A DNA stretch of 64,000 nucleotides from Pseudomonadota bacterium. Its GTDB lineage: Bacteria > Pseudomonadota > Alphaproteobacteria > Sphingomonadales > Sphingomonadaceae. Positions within the stretch are counted from its first letter, which is position 1. Each line of letters starts with the position of its first letter. Shown here piece by piece: positions 55,033 to 63,927 of this stretch. Under the pieces are notes generated by a model that did no database searches, was not told the DNA's origin, and was given only the letters and a program-made list of their open reading frames with translations. A program made the translations under genes and the position numbers. The stretch spans positions 124,001 through 188,000 of the forward strand of contig JAEWEY010000002.1 in assembly GCA_023389105.1 (NCBI GenBank), read 5' to 3'.

Positions 55033-55845
55033 ATGCCTATTTTGCTGATCGCGATCATCCTCGGCATCGTCGAGGGCGTCACCGAATTCCTTCCGGTCTC
55101 CTCGACCGGCCACCTGATCCTGGCCACCGAGCTTCTCGGCTTTGATGCTGAGAAATGGGCGGCGTTCAACGTTATTATCCAGCTCGGCGCGATCCTGGCG
55201 ATCGTCGTGCTGTACTGGCGGACCTTCTGGGCAGTGCTGGAAGGCATGCTGAAGGGAAACGCCGTGTCATGGCGGTTCGTCCGCAACGTCCTGATTGGCT
55301 TCCTGCCGTCCGCCATCCTTGGCTTCCTGCTGATCAACAAGATCGAAGCCCTTCTCGGCAACGCGCACATCGTTGCCATCGCGCTGATCGTCGGCGGCGT
55401 CGCCATCCTGATCATCGAGAAGATGGTGAAGCGGACGGACATCATCGGCGTCGCGGAAATGCCATTGAAGACGGCGATCGGCGTCGGTCTCGTCCAATGC
55501 CTGGCGATGATCCCCGGCGTCAGCCGCTCGGGCGCCACGATCATGGGCGGCCTGTCACTCGGGGTTGAACGGCGCACGGCGGCGGAATTCAGCTTCTTCC
55601 TCGCCATTCCGACCATGGTCGGGGCGACCACGCTCGAACTCGTAAAGCATCACGACACCTTGCTCTCGGGCGCAAGCGGCGTCGGCTTCACCGCCGTTGC
55701 CGTCGGTTTCATCGTCAGTTTCATCGTGGCGATCGTCGTCGTCCGCGGCTTCGTCGCCTATATTTCGCGGCACGGCTTCGCCCCCTTCGCGTGGTACCGC
55801 ATCGTCGCCGGCGTGGCCGCGCTCGTCTGGCTCTCGATTCGCTAG
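55033..55845 (+). CDS. uppP: Undecaprenyl-diphosphatase
   Basis: A 270-residue polytopic membrane enzyme that recycles undecaprenyl pyrophosphate for cell-wall and lipopolysaccharide synthesis. The two BacA motifs are present: EGVTEFLPVSSTGHLIL near the N-terminus and PGVSRSGATIM at about 160. Together they provide the active-site Glu, Ser, His and Arg. Eight hydrophobic helices are seen. High expression of this family confers bacitracin tolerance. Confidence 0.96.
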   Translation: MPILLIAIILGIVEGVTEFLPVSSTGHLILATELLGFDAEKWAAFNVIIQLGAILAIVVLYWRTFWAVLEGMLKGNAVSWRFVRNVLIGFLPSAILGFLLINKIEALLGNAHIVAIALIVGGVAILIIEKMVKRTDIIGVAEMPLKTAIGVGLVQCLAMIPGVSRSGATIMGGLSLGVERRTAAEFSFFLAIPTMVGATTLELVKHHDTLLSGASGVGFTAVAVGFIVSFIVAIVVVRGFVAYISRHGFAPFAWYRIVAGVAALVWLSIR

Positions 55846-55904
55846 ATTTTCTTTGACGACGCTGCATGCTAAGTAGTGAATTCAATCACTTACTGGTGCT
55901 CGCA

Positions 55905-56333
55905 ATGCGTAAGACCGTCGTCGCCCTTTCGACCCTGATCATCGCCGTTCCGGCCGCCGCGCAGCCGGTCGCTCCGCAGCTGCCGCCGGTGTTCACCGAT
56001 CCCGCGAGTGCGCAGCGGCTGACCGGAGTTCTCGATGCCATCACCGACGCGGTGCTGAGCATGCGCGTGGGTGAGGTTCGCGCCGCGATCGATGGGCGAG
56101 AGCCGACGCCGCAGGAAAGGGCCATGACGGTCCGCGACATGGCCCGTCGCGACGATCCCAATTTCGACCGGCATCTGCACGGGAAGCTGGCGGCCGTTGG
56201 ACCGACGATCCAGCAGGGTGCGCAGGCCGTGAACCGCGCTTGGCCGGAAGTTATGCGCAGCCTCGATCAGGCGCAGCGCTCGATCGAACGCGCGGTCGCG
56301 AATCTGCCCGATCCCACTTATCCGCGCCGCTAG
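55905..56333 (+). CDS. Small exported protein of unknown function
   Basis: A 142-residue protein. The signal peptide ends near AAAQ. The mature part is helical with Gln/Ala-rich stretches and the segment FDRHLHGKLAAVGPTIQQGAQAVNRAW. The start at 55905 (MRKTVVALS) is preferred to the one at 55866, since that region gives no signal-like sequence. I recognise no family. It may be cotranscribed with uppP, 59 nt before. Confidence 0.7.
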   Translation: MRKTVVALSTLIIAVPAAAQPVAPQLPPVFTDPASAQRLTGVLDAITDAVLSMRVGEVRAAIDGREPTPQERAMTVRDMARRDDPNFDRHLHGKLAAVGPTIQQGAQAVNRAWPEVMRSLDQAQRSIERAVANLPDPTYPRR

Positions 56334-56367
56334 ACGCCCCGCGCTTAACCGTTAAAGCAGCCACGTC

Positions 56368-57039
56368 ATGTGGCAGCTCTTCCAGTTTCCGTTGTGCCCC
56401 TTTTCGCGCAAGGTCCGTCTCGTGCTGGCCGAGAAGGGGGTCGGACATGAGCTCGTCCGCGAAAATCCCTGGGAAAAGAGGGACGAGTTCCTCGATCTAA
56501 ACCCGGCAGGGGAGACTCCGGTGATGGTCGAACCCGACCAGGCGGTGACGCTGATCGGGTCGCAGCCGATCGTCGAATATCTTGATGAGACGGTGGACCG
56601 CATGCCGATGATCCACGGCAATGCCGCCTTCCGCGCCGAGGTCCGGCGGATGACGGAATGGTTCGACATCAAGCTTTATCGGGAAGCGGTCGAGCCACTG
56701 ATGAACGAGCGCATGCGCAAGCGGCTGGTCAATCGTGAGAGTCCTGACACGCGCGTGCTGCGCGAAGCGATGCGCACCGCGTCGGAGCATCTCGATTATC
56801 TCGATTATCTGCTCGATCATCGCCGCTGGCTCGCCGGACCCGGGCTAAGCCTCGCCGACTTTACAGCGGCCGCGCACCTCAGCGTGATCGACTATCTCGG
56901 CGCGCTCGACTGGCGCGGGCACAAGCAGACCAAGGACTGGTACGCGGTGATGAAGTCGCGGCCCTGCTTCCGGCCGCTGCTTGCCGAGCGCATGGAGGTG
57001 ATCGTTCCGCCCGGCCATTACGACAAGGTCGATTTCTAG
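56368..57039 (+). CDS. Glutathione S-transferase family protein
   Basis: A 223-residue protein. The N-terminal thioredoxin-like domain has FPLCPFSRKV at about 7-16, with Cys10 and Ser13 in place of the CPYC of glutaredoxins. Glutathione-binding residues follow in the NPAGETPVMVE and GSQPIVEYLDE segments. An all-helical C-terminal domain holds the conserved AGPGLSLADFTAAAHL box. Active-site Cys at this place is typical of omega/beta-type GSTs. Its natural substrate is unknown. Confidence 0.9.
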   Translation: MWQLFQFPLCPFSRKVRLVLAEKGVGHELVRENPWEKRDEFLDLNPAGETPVMVEPDQAVTLIGSQPIVEYLDETVDRMPMIHGNAAFRAEVRRMTEWFDIKLYREAVEPLMNERMRKRLVNRESPDTRVLREAMRTASEHLDYLDYLLDHRRWLAGPGLSLADFTAAAHLSVIDYLGALDWRGHKQTKDWYAVMKSRPCFRPLLAERMEVIVPPGHYDKVDF

Positions 57040-57121
57040 CCGGGGCATGACCAACATTTAATTGAGGGGAACGCCGCAACCACTCGTTGAGCAAGCCGTC
57101 ACAAATCGACAGGAGCTTGTC

Positions 57122-57331
57122 ATGCGCGTTCTCAAATTGGTCGTCGCAGCATCGATTGTTTCGTCAATTGCCGTTGTTTCGCCAGCCCAAGCCGCAGGCT
57201 GCCTGAAAGGCGCCGCCGTCGGCGGGGTGGGCGGCCATCTTGCGCATCACCACGCTATCCTCGGCGCAGCGGTTGGCTGCGCGGTGGGGCATCACATGGC
57301 GCACAAGAAAGCGATGGCGAAGAAGGCCTAG
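57122..57331 (+). CDS. Small His/Gly-rich exported protein
   Basis: A 69-residue protein beginning MRVLKLVVAAS. The signal peptide ends near AQAA. The mature 45 residues are a glycine-zipper sequence interleaved with His: GGHLAHHHAILGA and GCAVGHHMAHKKAMAKKA. Eight His and two Cys could bind a metal. AGGAG precedes the ATG. The start at 57122 is favoured over one at 57062, which adds no signal features. It converges on mreB with a 4-bp overlap. Confidence 0.72.
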   Translation: MRVLKLVVAASIVSSIAVVSPAQAAGCLKGAAVGGVGGHLAHHHAILGAAVGCAVGHHMAHKKAMAKKA

Positions 57332-58365
57332 GCTGCCATCAGGGCGCCGCGATAGACCTGGTCCTCCAGCGTCCGTCCGGCGCCCAGCGCCACGCAGCTC
57401 ATTGGGTCTTCAGCGACGATCACGGGCAGCCCGGTGGCGTCCTGAAGCACCGTATCGAACTCGCGGAGCAGCGAGCCGCCGCCGGTCATGGTAATGCCTT
57501 GGTCGATGACGTCGGCAGCGATTTCCGGCTGGGTGTGTTCGAGCGCGGTCCGCACGACCTCGACGATCTGGTTGACGGGCTCGGCGAGTGCCTCGGCAAC
57601 CTGCGCCTGATTGAGCTCGACCTCGCCCGGCATGCCGCGGCCCACGTCGCGGCCGCGCACCAGCGTCGTTTTGCCATTGCCCTCGGGCGGACGAACGGCG
57701 GACCCGATTTCCAGCTTGATCCGCTCGGCCGTCCCTTCGCCGATCAGCAGATTATAATTGCGGCGGACGTAGGAGATGATTGCCTCGTCCATCTTGTCCC
57801 CGCCGACCCGCGCCGAGCGGCACAAAGCCAGACCCTGCAGCGAAATGACCCCGACCTCCGTCGTGCCGCCGCCAATATCGACGACCATCGATCCGACCGG
57901 TTCGGCAACCGGCAGCCCGGCACCGATCGCGGCGGCCATCGGCTCCTCGATCAGCGACACGCGGTCGGCGCCGGCGTTGCTGACGGCGTCGCGGATCGCG
58001 CGCCGCTCGACGTTCGTCGCGCCCGAGGGGATCGAGATGACGACCTCCGGACCCCGCGAGAAGCGGCTCGGGCCGCCGTGTGCCTTGCGGATGAAGTGTT
58101 TGATCATCTCCTCGGCGACTTCGATGTCGGCGATGACGCCGGCGCGAAGCGGGCGGATGGTGCGGATGTTCTCCGGCGTCTTGCCCAGCATCAGCTTGGC
58201 GTCGTCGCCCACCGCGCGGACCTTGCGCACACCCTGCACCACCTCCAGCGCAACGACCGACGGCTCGCTGAAGACGATGCCCTGGCCGCGGACATAGACC
58301 ACGGTGTTGGCGGTGCCGAGATCGATCGCGACATCGCGCGAGGAGAAATTGAAGAGTGAACGCAC
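57328..58365 (-). CDS. mreB: Rod shape-determining actin homologue MreB
   Basis: A 345-residue bacterial actin guiding lateral wall growth. The phosphate-1 loop AIDLGTANTVVYV, the connector IRPLRAGVIADIEVAE and the phosphate-2 DIGGGTTEVGVI and adenosine MTGGGSLLREFD motifs are intact. mreC, mreD and mrdA usually follow mreB, but here the next gene downstream is the convergent small protein, so this copy is alone. It is clearly an intact MreB, not a diverged MreB-like protein. Confidence 0.95.
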   Translation of the reverse strand: MRSLFNFSSRDVAIDLGTANTVVYVRGQGIVFSEPSVVALEVVQGVRKVRAVGDDAKLMLGKTPENIRTIRPLRAGVIADIEVAEEMIKHFIRKAHGGPSRFSRGPEVVISIPSGATNVERRAIRDAVSNAGADRVSLIEEPMAAAIGAGLPVAEPVGSMVVDIGGGTTEVGVISLQGLALCRSARVGGDKMDEAIISYVRRNYNLLIGEGTAERIKLEIGSAVRPPEGNGKTTLVRGRDVGRGMPGEVELNQAQVAEALAEPVNQIVEVVRTALEHTQPEIAADVIDQGITMTGGGSLLREFDTVLQDATGLPVIVAEDPMSCVALGAGRTLEDQVYRGALMAA

Positions 58366-58444
58366 GTCCGGCCCCCCGGCCTGAAATTTGGTGATGTCAA
58401 AGGCTTAGGGCAGGCCGGGGATTCAGCCAGATGGTTAATGGCGG

Positions 58445-59086
58445 TTAAGCGCGGGGCGTTTCCGAAACACGTCGAACAGAGTTGGCTTCGGTCGTCGGCG
58501 CAAACCGTCGCTTGATCGACTCCTGCTTGAACATTGACGGGTCGGGAGCACCTCGAACGACTTGGCTCGATAGGGTGCGGATGGTGAAATCGACGTCGGA
58601 CGAGATCGGCTGATAATTGTTCGACACGATGATCCCGTCAGGTGTGACGGCGTAGCGGCGAACGAATTTCTTTCCGGTCAACTCGATGACGTCGGCGCGT
58701 CCGTAGGAGCCGGTGATGGGAGGCAGCATCCTTCCCGAAACGATGATGTCCGAAGCCATGGAAATACCGCATGCGCCCGTATCGCGCCCGGCTTCGATGG
58801 TTCCGAGCGGGATGTTGTAGGTCACTTGGTCTCCGGTTTCACAATCGGCGACGACGTTGGCCACCGCGACTTCCACGCGATGACGTCGGCCAGCCTGGAA
58901 TTCCGCCTGGACTTCTCGGTGCGTTCTGCCGCCCATGGTGATCTCGAACGAAAGAAACACGGAATAGTCGGCGCGCGACTGATGACTTCGGTCGATCACG
59001 GCTTGTACATCCGCGGGCAGGTTGGCCGGCTGATCTGCGGCGGCGCTGCCCAGAAGGGCGGCGAAGTAAGCGTAGAAGTTCAGCAT
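58445..59086 (-). CDS. Exported protein of unknown function
   Basis: A 213-residue protein with a signal-like N-terminus (cleavage near SAAA at about 14-17). The body includes a beta-rich region with two Cys (VVADCETGDQVTYN and DTGACGISMASD), a likely disulfide. The C-terminus is basic. I recognise no family. It stands 30 nt before ubiG on the same strand and could share its transcript. Confidence 0.68.
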   Translation of the reverse strand: MLNFYAYFAALLGSAAADQPANLPADVQAVIDRSHQSRADYSVFLSFEITMGGRTHREVQAEFQAGRRHRVEVAVANVVADCETGDQVTYNIPLGTIEAGRDTGACGISMASDIIVSGRMLPPITGSYGRADVIELTGKKFVRRYAVTPDGIIVSNNYQPISSDVDFTIRTLSSQVVRGAPDPSMFKQESIKRRFAPTTEANSVRRVSETPRA

Positions 59087-59116
59087 ATGCCCCCCGAAAG
59101 AAGGGCCAATCTTCCT

Positions 59117-59842
59117 TCAGGTTTTTGCCGGGTCAAGTTGGGCGGCAACGAGATAATTCAGCCGGAGGTCCTCACTCAGATGCAGGCCGCGCGTTGGCGA
59201 GAAGGCGATACCCTCGACATCGACGCATCGGAGGCCTGCATCGGCGAGGATCGCCTTCAGGCGCTCCGGCGGGATGAATTTGTCGAAGTCGTGCGTTCCC
59301 CGGGGGACCCGGCCAAGCCCTTCGGCCAGCGTGATGACCAGAAGCTTTGACCAGCCGGTGGCGTTGGGCGTCGACATGATCAGCAGCCCGCCGGGCGCGA
59401 GACGTGCGGCGAGGTCGCGGACAAAGGCGGCGGGGTCAGCGACGTGCTCGACAACTTCCATGCAGGTCACAAGGTCGAACTTGCCGTCGAGCGCGGCGAG
59501 CTCGCCCGCGCGATAGTCGATGTCCAGACCCACCGCCGCCGCATGTTCGCGCGCCGCGACGATTAGCTCGGGCGACGCATCTAGGCCGGTAACCTTCGCG
59601 CCCAGGCGCGCGAGCGGCTCTGCCAGCAGCCCTGCGCCGCACCCGACATCAAGCGCGGTATTGCCCTCGAGCGGCCGCCGTGAACATTCGTCGGTCTGCC
59701 AGTGCCGGTCGATCTGCTCCCGCACATATTTCAGGCGCACCGGATTCAGCTTGTGCAGCATCGCCTCGGACCCGTTCGGATCCCACCAATCCCCCGCCTG
59801 CGCGGAGAACTGCCGGACCTCAGTATCGACGATGCTGCTCAT
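59117..59842 (-). CDS. ubiG: Ubiquinone biosynthesis O-methyltransferase
   Basis: A 241-residue SAM methyltransferase acting twice in ubiquinone synthesis. The SAM loop DVGCGAGLLAEPLARLGA, VTCMEVVEHVADP and the family insertion MSTPNATGWSKLLVITLAEGL are all present. The N-terminus FSAQAGDWWDPNG is characteristic. The start at 59842 (MSSIVDTEVRQFS) is chosen over 59884. ubiG stands divergent from lysA and lysC, an order common in alphaproteobacteria. Confidence 0.95.
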   Translation of the reverse strand: MSSIVDTEVRQFSAQAGDWWDPNGSEAMLHKLNPVRLKYVREQIDRHWQTDECSRRPLEGNTALDVGCGAGLLAEPLARLGAKVTGLDASPELIVAAREHAAAVGLDIDYRAGELAALDGKFDLVTCMEVVEHVADPAAFVRDLAARLAPGGLLIMSTPNATGWSKLLVITLAEGLGRVPRGTHDFDKFIPPERLKAILADAGLRCVDVEGIAFSPTRGLHLSEDLRLNYLVAAQLDPAKT

Positions 59843-59899
59843 CCGCCTCCCATGCCTTCTTCGCTTGCAAAGCGGAAGGGACACTGCGTGAAGGGCGCG

Positions 59900-61186
59900 A
59901 TGGATGATTTCGAAATTCGCGACGGCGAAATGTTCTGCGAGGGCGTGGCGCTGTCGGCGATCGCTGCCGAGGTGGGCACGCCGGTCTATGTCTATTCGAC
60001 CGCCTCGATGCGGCGGCAGGCGCTGGCGTTGCAGGAAGCGCTGTCGGACCTCGCCGATCCCCTGATCGCCTATGCGGTGAAAGCGAACCCCAATAGTGCG
60101 GTGATCGCTACCTTTGCCGCCGCCGGGCTTGGCGCGGACGTGGTCTCGGGCGGAGAGTATCGACGGGCGCTGAAGGCTGGCGTTCCTCCCAACCGCATTG
60201 TCTTCTCAGGCGTCGGTAAGACGGCGGACGAAATGCGGGTCGCGTTGGAAACCGGTCTGTTTCAGTTCAACGTCGAGTCGTTCGAGGAAGCGGAGATGCT
60301 TTCCGCCGTCGCAACGGAAATGGGTCGTGTCGCGCCGATGGGCTTTCGCGTAAACCCGGACGTTGCGGCTGGAGGGCATGCCAAAATCACCACCGGATCG
60401 GCCGAGAACAAGTTCGGGATCGCCATCAGCGAAGCGCCCGCAGCCTATGCCCGCGCGTCGACGCTGCCGGGCCTGAAAGTGCAGGGCGTCGCCGTGCATA
60501 TCGGCAGCCAGCTGACCGACCTCTCCCCGCTGGAACGCGCCTTCACCCGGGTCGGCGAGTTGCTGGATGCGTTGCGCGCCGCCGGGCATGACATGACGGT
60601 CGCCGACCTCGGCGGAGGTCTAGGCATATCGTATGATCCGAGCCAGCCGCCGCCGGCGAGCCCCGCCGATTATGGGGCGATGGTCTGTCGCTTAACCCGG
60701 GACTGGAATGCGCGGCTGGTGTTCGAGCCCGGCCGCCTCATGGTCGGCAATGCCGGCGTGCTAATGTCGCGAGTCATCAGGGTGAAGCCCGGCGCGACGG
60801 ACCCGTTCGTCATCGTCGATGCGGCGATGAACGACCTGATGCGCCCGACGCTCTACGACGCCTGGCACAATATCGAGGCCGTCCGGCCACGCGGGACGAG
60901 GCAACGGTCGAACGTCGTCGGCCCAGTCTGCGAGACAGGCGATACCTTCGCGACCGGCCGCGACATGGACGCCGTCGCGCCCGACGACCTCGTCGTGTTT
61001 CGCACTGCCGGCGCCTATGCCGCCGCCATGGCCGGGACCTACAATACGCGGGCGTTGACGCCCGAAGTGCTGGTTGACGGCGACCGCTGGGCGCTGATTC
61101 GGAAACGGCTCGAAGTCGAGGAACTGATCGCAGGCGACCTTATGCCTGACTGGCTCGCCGGTTGCGCGGCGGAAGCGAAGGGCTAA
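59900..61186 (+). CDS. lysA: Diaminopimelate decarboxylase
   Basis: A 428-residue PLP enzyme that makes lysine from meso-diaminopimelate. PLP Lys61 is in AYAVKANPN; GGGLGISYD binds the cofactor phosphate, and VCETGDTFA supplies the active-site Cys. The start at 59900 (MDDFEIRDGEMFCEG) follows an AAGGG; the frame is open upstream, but that part is antisense to ubiG. lysC begins 11 nt after its stop, so the last and first steps of lysine synthesis are cotranscribed. Confidence 0.95.
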   Translation: MDDFEIRDGEMFCEGVALSAIAAEVGTPVYVYSTASMRRQALALQEALSDLADPLIAYAVKANPNSAVIATFAAAGLGADVVSGGEYRRALKAGVPPNRIVFSGVGKTADEMRVALETGLFQFNVESFEEAEMLSAVATEMGRVAPMGFRVNPDVAAGGHAKITTGSAENKFGIAISEAPAAYARASTLPGLKVQGVAVHIGSQLTDLSPLERAFTRVGELLDALRAAGHDMTVADLGGGLGISYDPSQPPPASPADYGAMVCRLTRDWNARLVFEPGRLMVGNAGVLMSRVIRVKPGATDPFVIVDAAMNDLMRPTLYDAWHNIEAVRPRGTRQRSNVVGPVCETGDTFATGRDMDAVAPDDLVVFRTAGAYAAAMAGTYNTRALTPEVLVDGDRWALIRKRLEVEELIAGDLMPDWLAGCAAEAKG

Positions 61187-61197
61187 GAGCCGCCGCG

Positions 61198-62448
61198 ATG
61201 AGCCGCGCCAAGCAACGGATCGTGATGAAGTTCGGTGGCACGTCGATGGCCGGCATCGAGCGCATCCGCCACGTCGCGGGCCTGGTGAAGGCCGAAGCCG
61301 ACCGCGGCAATGAGGTCGCGGTCGTCGTCTCCGCCATGGCCGGCGAGACCGACCGCCTGGTCCACCTCTGCAAGGAAGCCGCGCCGCTCTACGACCCGCG
61401 CGAATATGACGTGGTCGTCGCGAGCGGCGAGCAGGTTACGGCGGGCCTTCTCGCCATCACCTTGTCGGGCATGGGCGCCAACGCCCGCTCTTACATGGGC
61501 TGGCAGCTCCCGATCCGCGCCTCGGGCCACAGCTCGGCGCTGATCGACCATATCGACAGCGAAATCCTCGAGGGCGTCCTGTCCAGCGGGGGCATTGCCG
61601 TGATACCCGGCTTCCAGGGCGTCACCGCCGAAGGTGAGGTAGCGACTCTGGGCCGCGGCGGATCGGATACGTCCGCGGTGGCGCTGGCCGTCGCCGCCAA
61701 GGCCGACCGCTGCGACATCTACACCGACGTCGAAGGCGTCTTCACCACCGACCCGCGCATCGTCCCGCGCGCCCGCAAGCTGCACGCCATCACCTATGAG
61801 GAAATGCTGGAGCTCGCCTCGGTCGGGGCCAAGGTTCTCCAGACCCGTTCGGTGGGCCTCGCCATGCGCTACAATATGGCGCTGCAGGTCCTCTCATCTT
61901 TTGAAGAAAAACCCGGCACGTTGATCGTCGGCGACGACAAGATCGAGGAATATCAGATGGAACAGCAACTCATCACGGGCATCGCCCATGACAAGAACGA
62001 GGCGCGCGTCACGCTGACGGGCTTGCCCGATCGGCCCGGGACCGTCGCCGCCATCTTCGCGCCGCTGGCCCAGGCGAACATCATCGTCGACATGATCGTC
62101 CAAAGCGGCGCCGGCCGCGGCACCGCGACGACGCTCACCTTCACCGTGCCGACGGCGTCGCTGACGCATGCCGTGGCCGAACTCGAAAAGGCGAAGGACT
62201 CGATCGGGTTTGAGCAGATCATGACCGATACCGACGTGGTGAAGATCAGCGCCGTCGGCATCGGCATGCGCTCCAACGCCGGCATCGCCGCTAAGATGTT
62301 CGATACGCTCGCCGAGCGCGGCATCAACATCCTCGCCATCTCGACCTCGGAGATCAAAGTGTCGGTCCTGCTGCCTGAAGACTACACCGAGCTTGCCGTG
62401 CGCGTTCTGCACAGCGCCTTCGGACTCGACGCGGAACAAGCGGCATGA
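61198..62448 (+). CDS. lysC: Aspartate kinase
   Basis: A 416-residue kinase making aspartyl phosphate for lysine, threonine and methionine. The active site has KFGGTSMAG near the N-terminus, followed by the kinase domain with GRGGSDTSAVALAVAAKAD. Two C-terminal ACT domains (from about 265) provide feedback control by amino acids. The start at 61198 (MSRAKQRIVMKFGG) is preferred. The stop overlaps the next gene by 4 nt. Confidence 0.96.
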   Translation: MSRAKQRIVMKFGGTSMAGIERIRHVAGLVKAEADRGNEVAVVVSAMAGETDRLVHLCKEAAPLYDPREYDVVVASGEQVTAGLLAITLSGMGANARSYMGWQLPIRASGHSSALIDHIDSEILEGVLSSGGIAVIPGFQGVTAEGEVATLGRGGSDTSAVALAVAAKADRCDIYTDVEGVFTTDPRIVPRARKLHAITYEEMLELASVGAKVLQTRSVGLAMRYNMALQVLSSFEEKPGTLIVGDDKIEEYQMEQQLITGIAHDKNEARVTLTGLPDRPGTVAAIFAPLAQANIIVDMIVQSGAGRGTATTLTFTVPTASLTHAVAELEKAKDSIGFEQIMTDTDVVKISAVGIGMRSNAGIAAKMFDTLAERGINILAISTSEIKVSVLLPEDYTELAVRVLHSAFGLDAEQAA

Positions 62449-63503
62449 GCGGCGAGGGGCTGATCGCCGAGCCGCGCGCCGTCCACCAGTCGGTCGGCCA
62501 CGCGCGCCTTCGCGAGCTGATGCATCGCGGCACCGAATTTTTGGGTTGCGAATATGCGATTCTTGGCGGCGCGATGAGCTGGGTCAGCGAGCGCAACCTC
62601 GTCTCGGCCATCTCCAACGCCGGCGGCTTCGGCGTCATCGCCTGCGGTGCGATGTCGCCCGAGCTGGTTGATACCGAGATCGCCGAAACCAAGGCGCGGA
62701 CGGCGCGGCCGTTCGGCGTCAACCTCATCACCATGCACCCGCAGCTCAGCGAGCTGATCGACGTCTGCGCCAAGCATGAAGTTGGCCATGTTGTGCTGGC
62801 GGGCGGTCTTCCGCCGGGCGGCGCTATCGAGCGCATAAAGTCGAGCGGTGCGCGGCTGATCTGTTTCGCGCCCGCGCTGGCGCTGGCGAAGAAGCTAATG
62901 CGCTCGGGCGCCGATGCGCTGGTCATCGAAGGCATGGAGGCCGGCGGTCATATCGGGCCGGTGTCCACGTCGGTCCTGGCGCAGGAAATCCTTCCCATTG
63001 TCGCCCACGACATTCCAGTATTCGTGGCCGGCGGCATCGGCCGGGGCGAGGCCATTGCCGCCTATCTCGAAATGGGTGCCGTCGGAGTCCAACTGGGCAC
63101 GCGTTTCGTCTGCGCCACCGAGAGCATTGCCCACGCCAACTTCAAGCGCGCGTTCATCCGCGCCGCGGCGCGCGACGCCATCCCCTCGGTGCAGATCGAC
63201 CCGCGCCTGCCGGTGATTCCCGTGCGTGCGCTCAAGAATCGCGAGATGGAGAATTTCGCCGCCAAGCAACGCGAGGTCGCGGGCAAGCTCGACGAGGGCG
63301 CCATCGAAATGGCCGAGGCCCAACTCCAGATCGAGCATTATTGGGCCGGCGCATTGCGCCGCGCAGTCATCGACGGCGATGTGGAAAGCGGCTCGGTGAT
63401 GGCCGGCCAGTCGGTTGGCATGGTAACTCGGGAAGAGCCGGTCGCCGACATTATCCGGGAGCTGGTCGACGAGGCTGCAGCCGCACTGGAGAGCCGGGGA
63501 TAA
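62445..63503 (+). CDS. Nitronate monooxygenase family flavoprotein
   Basis: A 352-residue TIM-barrel FMN protein. The segments GGAMSWVSERNLVSAISNAG, IEGMEAGGHIG and VAGGIGRGEAIAAYLEMGA with the phosphate-binding GTRFV are characteristic of the 2-nitropropane dioxygenase superfamily, which also includes FabK enoyl-ACP reductases. Which activity holds cannot be decided here. It overlaps lysC by 4 nt, so it may be carried in the lysine transcript with no functional link. Confidence 0.85.
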   Translation: MSGEGLIAEPRAVHQSVGHARLRELMHRGTEFLGCEYAILGGAMSWVSERNLVSAISNAGGFGVIACGAMSPELVDTEIAETKARTARPFGVNLITMHPQLSELIDVCAKHEVGHVVLAGGLPPGGAIERIKSSGARLICFAPALALAKKLMRSGADALVIEGMEAGGHIGPVSTSVLAQEILPIVAHDIPVFVAGGIGRGEAIAAYLEMGAVGVQLGTRFVCATESIAHANFKRAFIRAAARDAIPSVQIDPRLPVIPVRALKNREMENFAAKQREVAGKLDEGAIEMAEAQLQIEHYWAGALRRAVIDGDVESGSVMAGQSVGMVTREEPVADIIRELVDEAAAALESRG

Positions 63504-63594
63504 TCCGTCCCTGAGCGGCACAGCCGTTTAGCAGCCCTTTGCTGACGCGGCCGCTTGGTGAGACGACCATGCGCAAACCATCGGGAGAGCTGGT

Positions 63595-63927
63595 ATGCGT
63601 GATGGACCGATCGAAGTGCCTGGATGCCGCCGCGCCGCGGCGAGGGAAGGCGTAGCCCTTGCCGCGTCGGCGCTTGCACTGGGTTGCTCGCGCTCGGTGA
63701 TCGTCTCCGATCTGTCGGCGACGGGCGCGCGATTTGAAGCCAAGGATCTTCCCGACAGCGGCGAGGAACTGTTGATGGTTGCTGGCACGCAGGAGGCCTT
63801 TGCGCGGGTTGTATGGCGAACCGAGAAGCGTTGCGGCGTTCACTTCGACGATCGGGTCGGCGATGACCTGCTTGCGCTGATCAAGAAGGAAGCTGCGTGG
63901 AGCTCGATTGCCTGCTATTACAATTGA
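63595..63927 (+). CDS. PilZ-domain c-di-GMP receptor
   Basis: A 110-residue protein. The PilZ binding pair is seen as RRAAAR (RxxxR) at about 12-17 and DLSATGARF (DxSxxG) at about 39-47, followed by the barrel strands VVWRTEKRCGVHF. No other domain is present, so it likely acts by binding a partner after sensing cyclic di-GMP. The diguanylate cyclase at 13179 could supply the ligand, but that is inference. The last 73 bp of the window hold nothing I can name. Confidence 0.88.
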   Translation: MRDGPIEVPGCRRAAAREGVALAASALALGCSRSVIVSDLSATGARFEAKDLPDSGEELLMVAGTQEAFARVVWRTEKRCGVHFDDRVGDDLLALIKKEAAWSSIACYYN

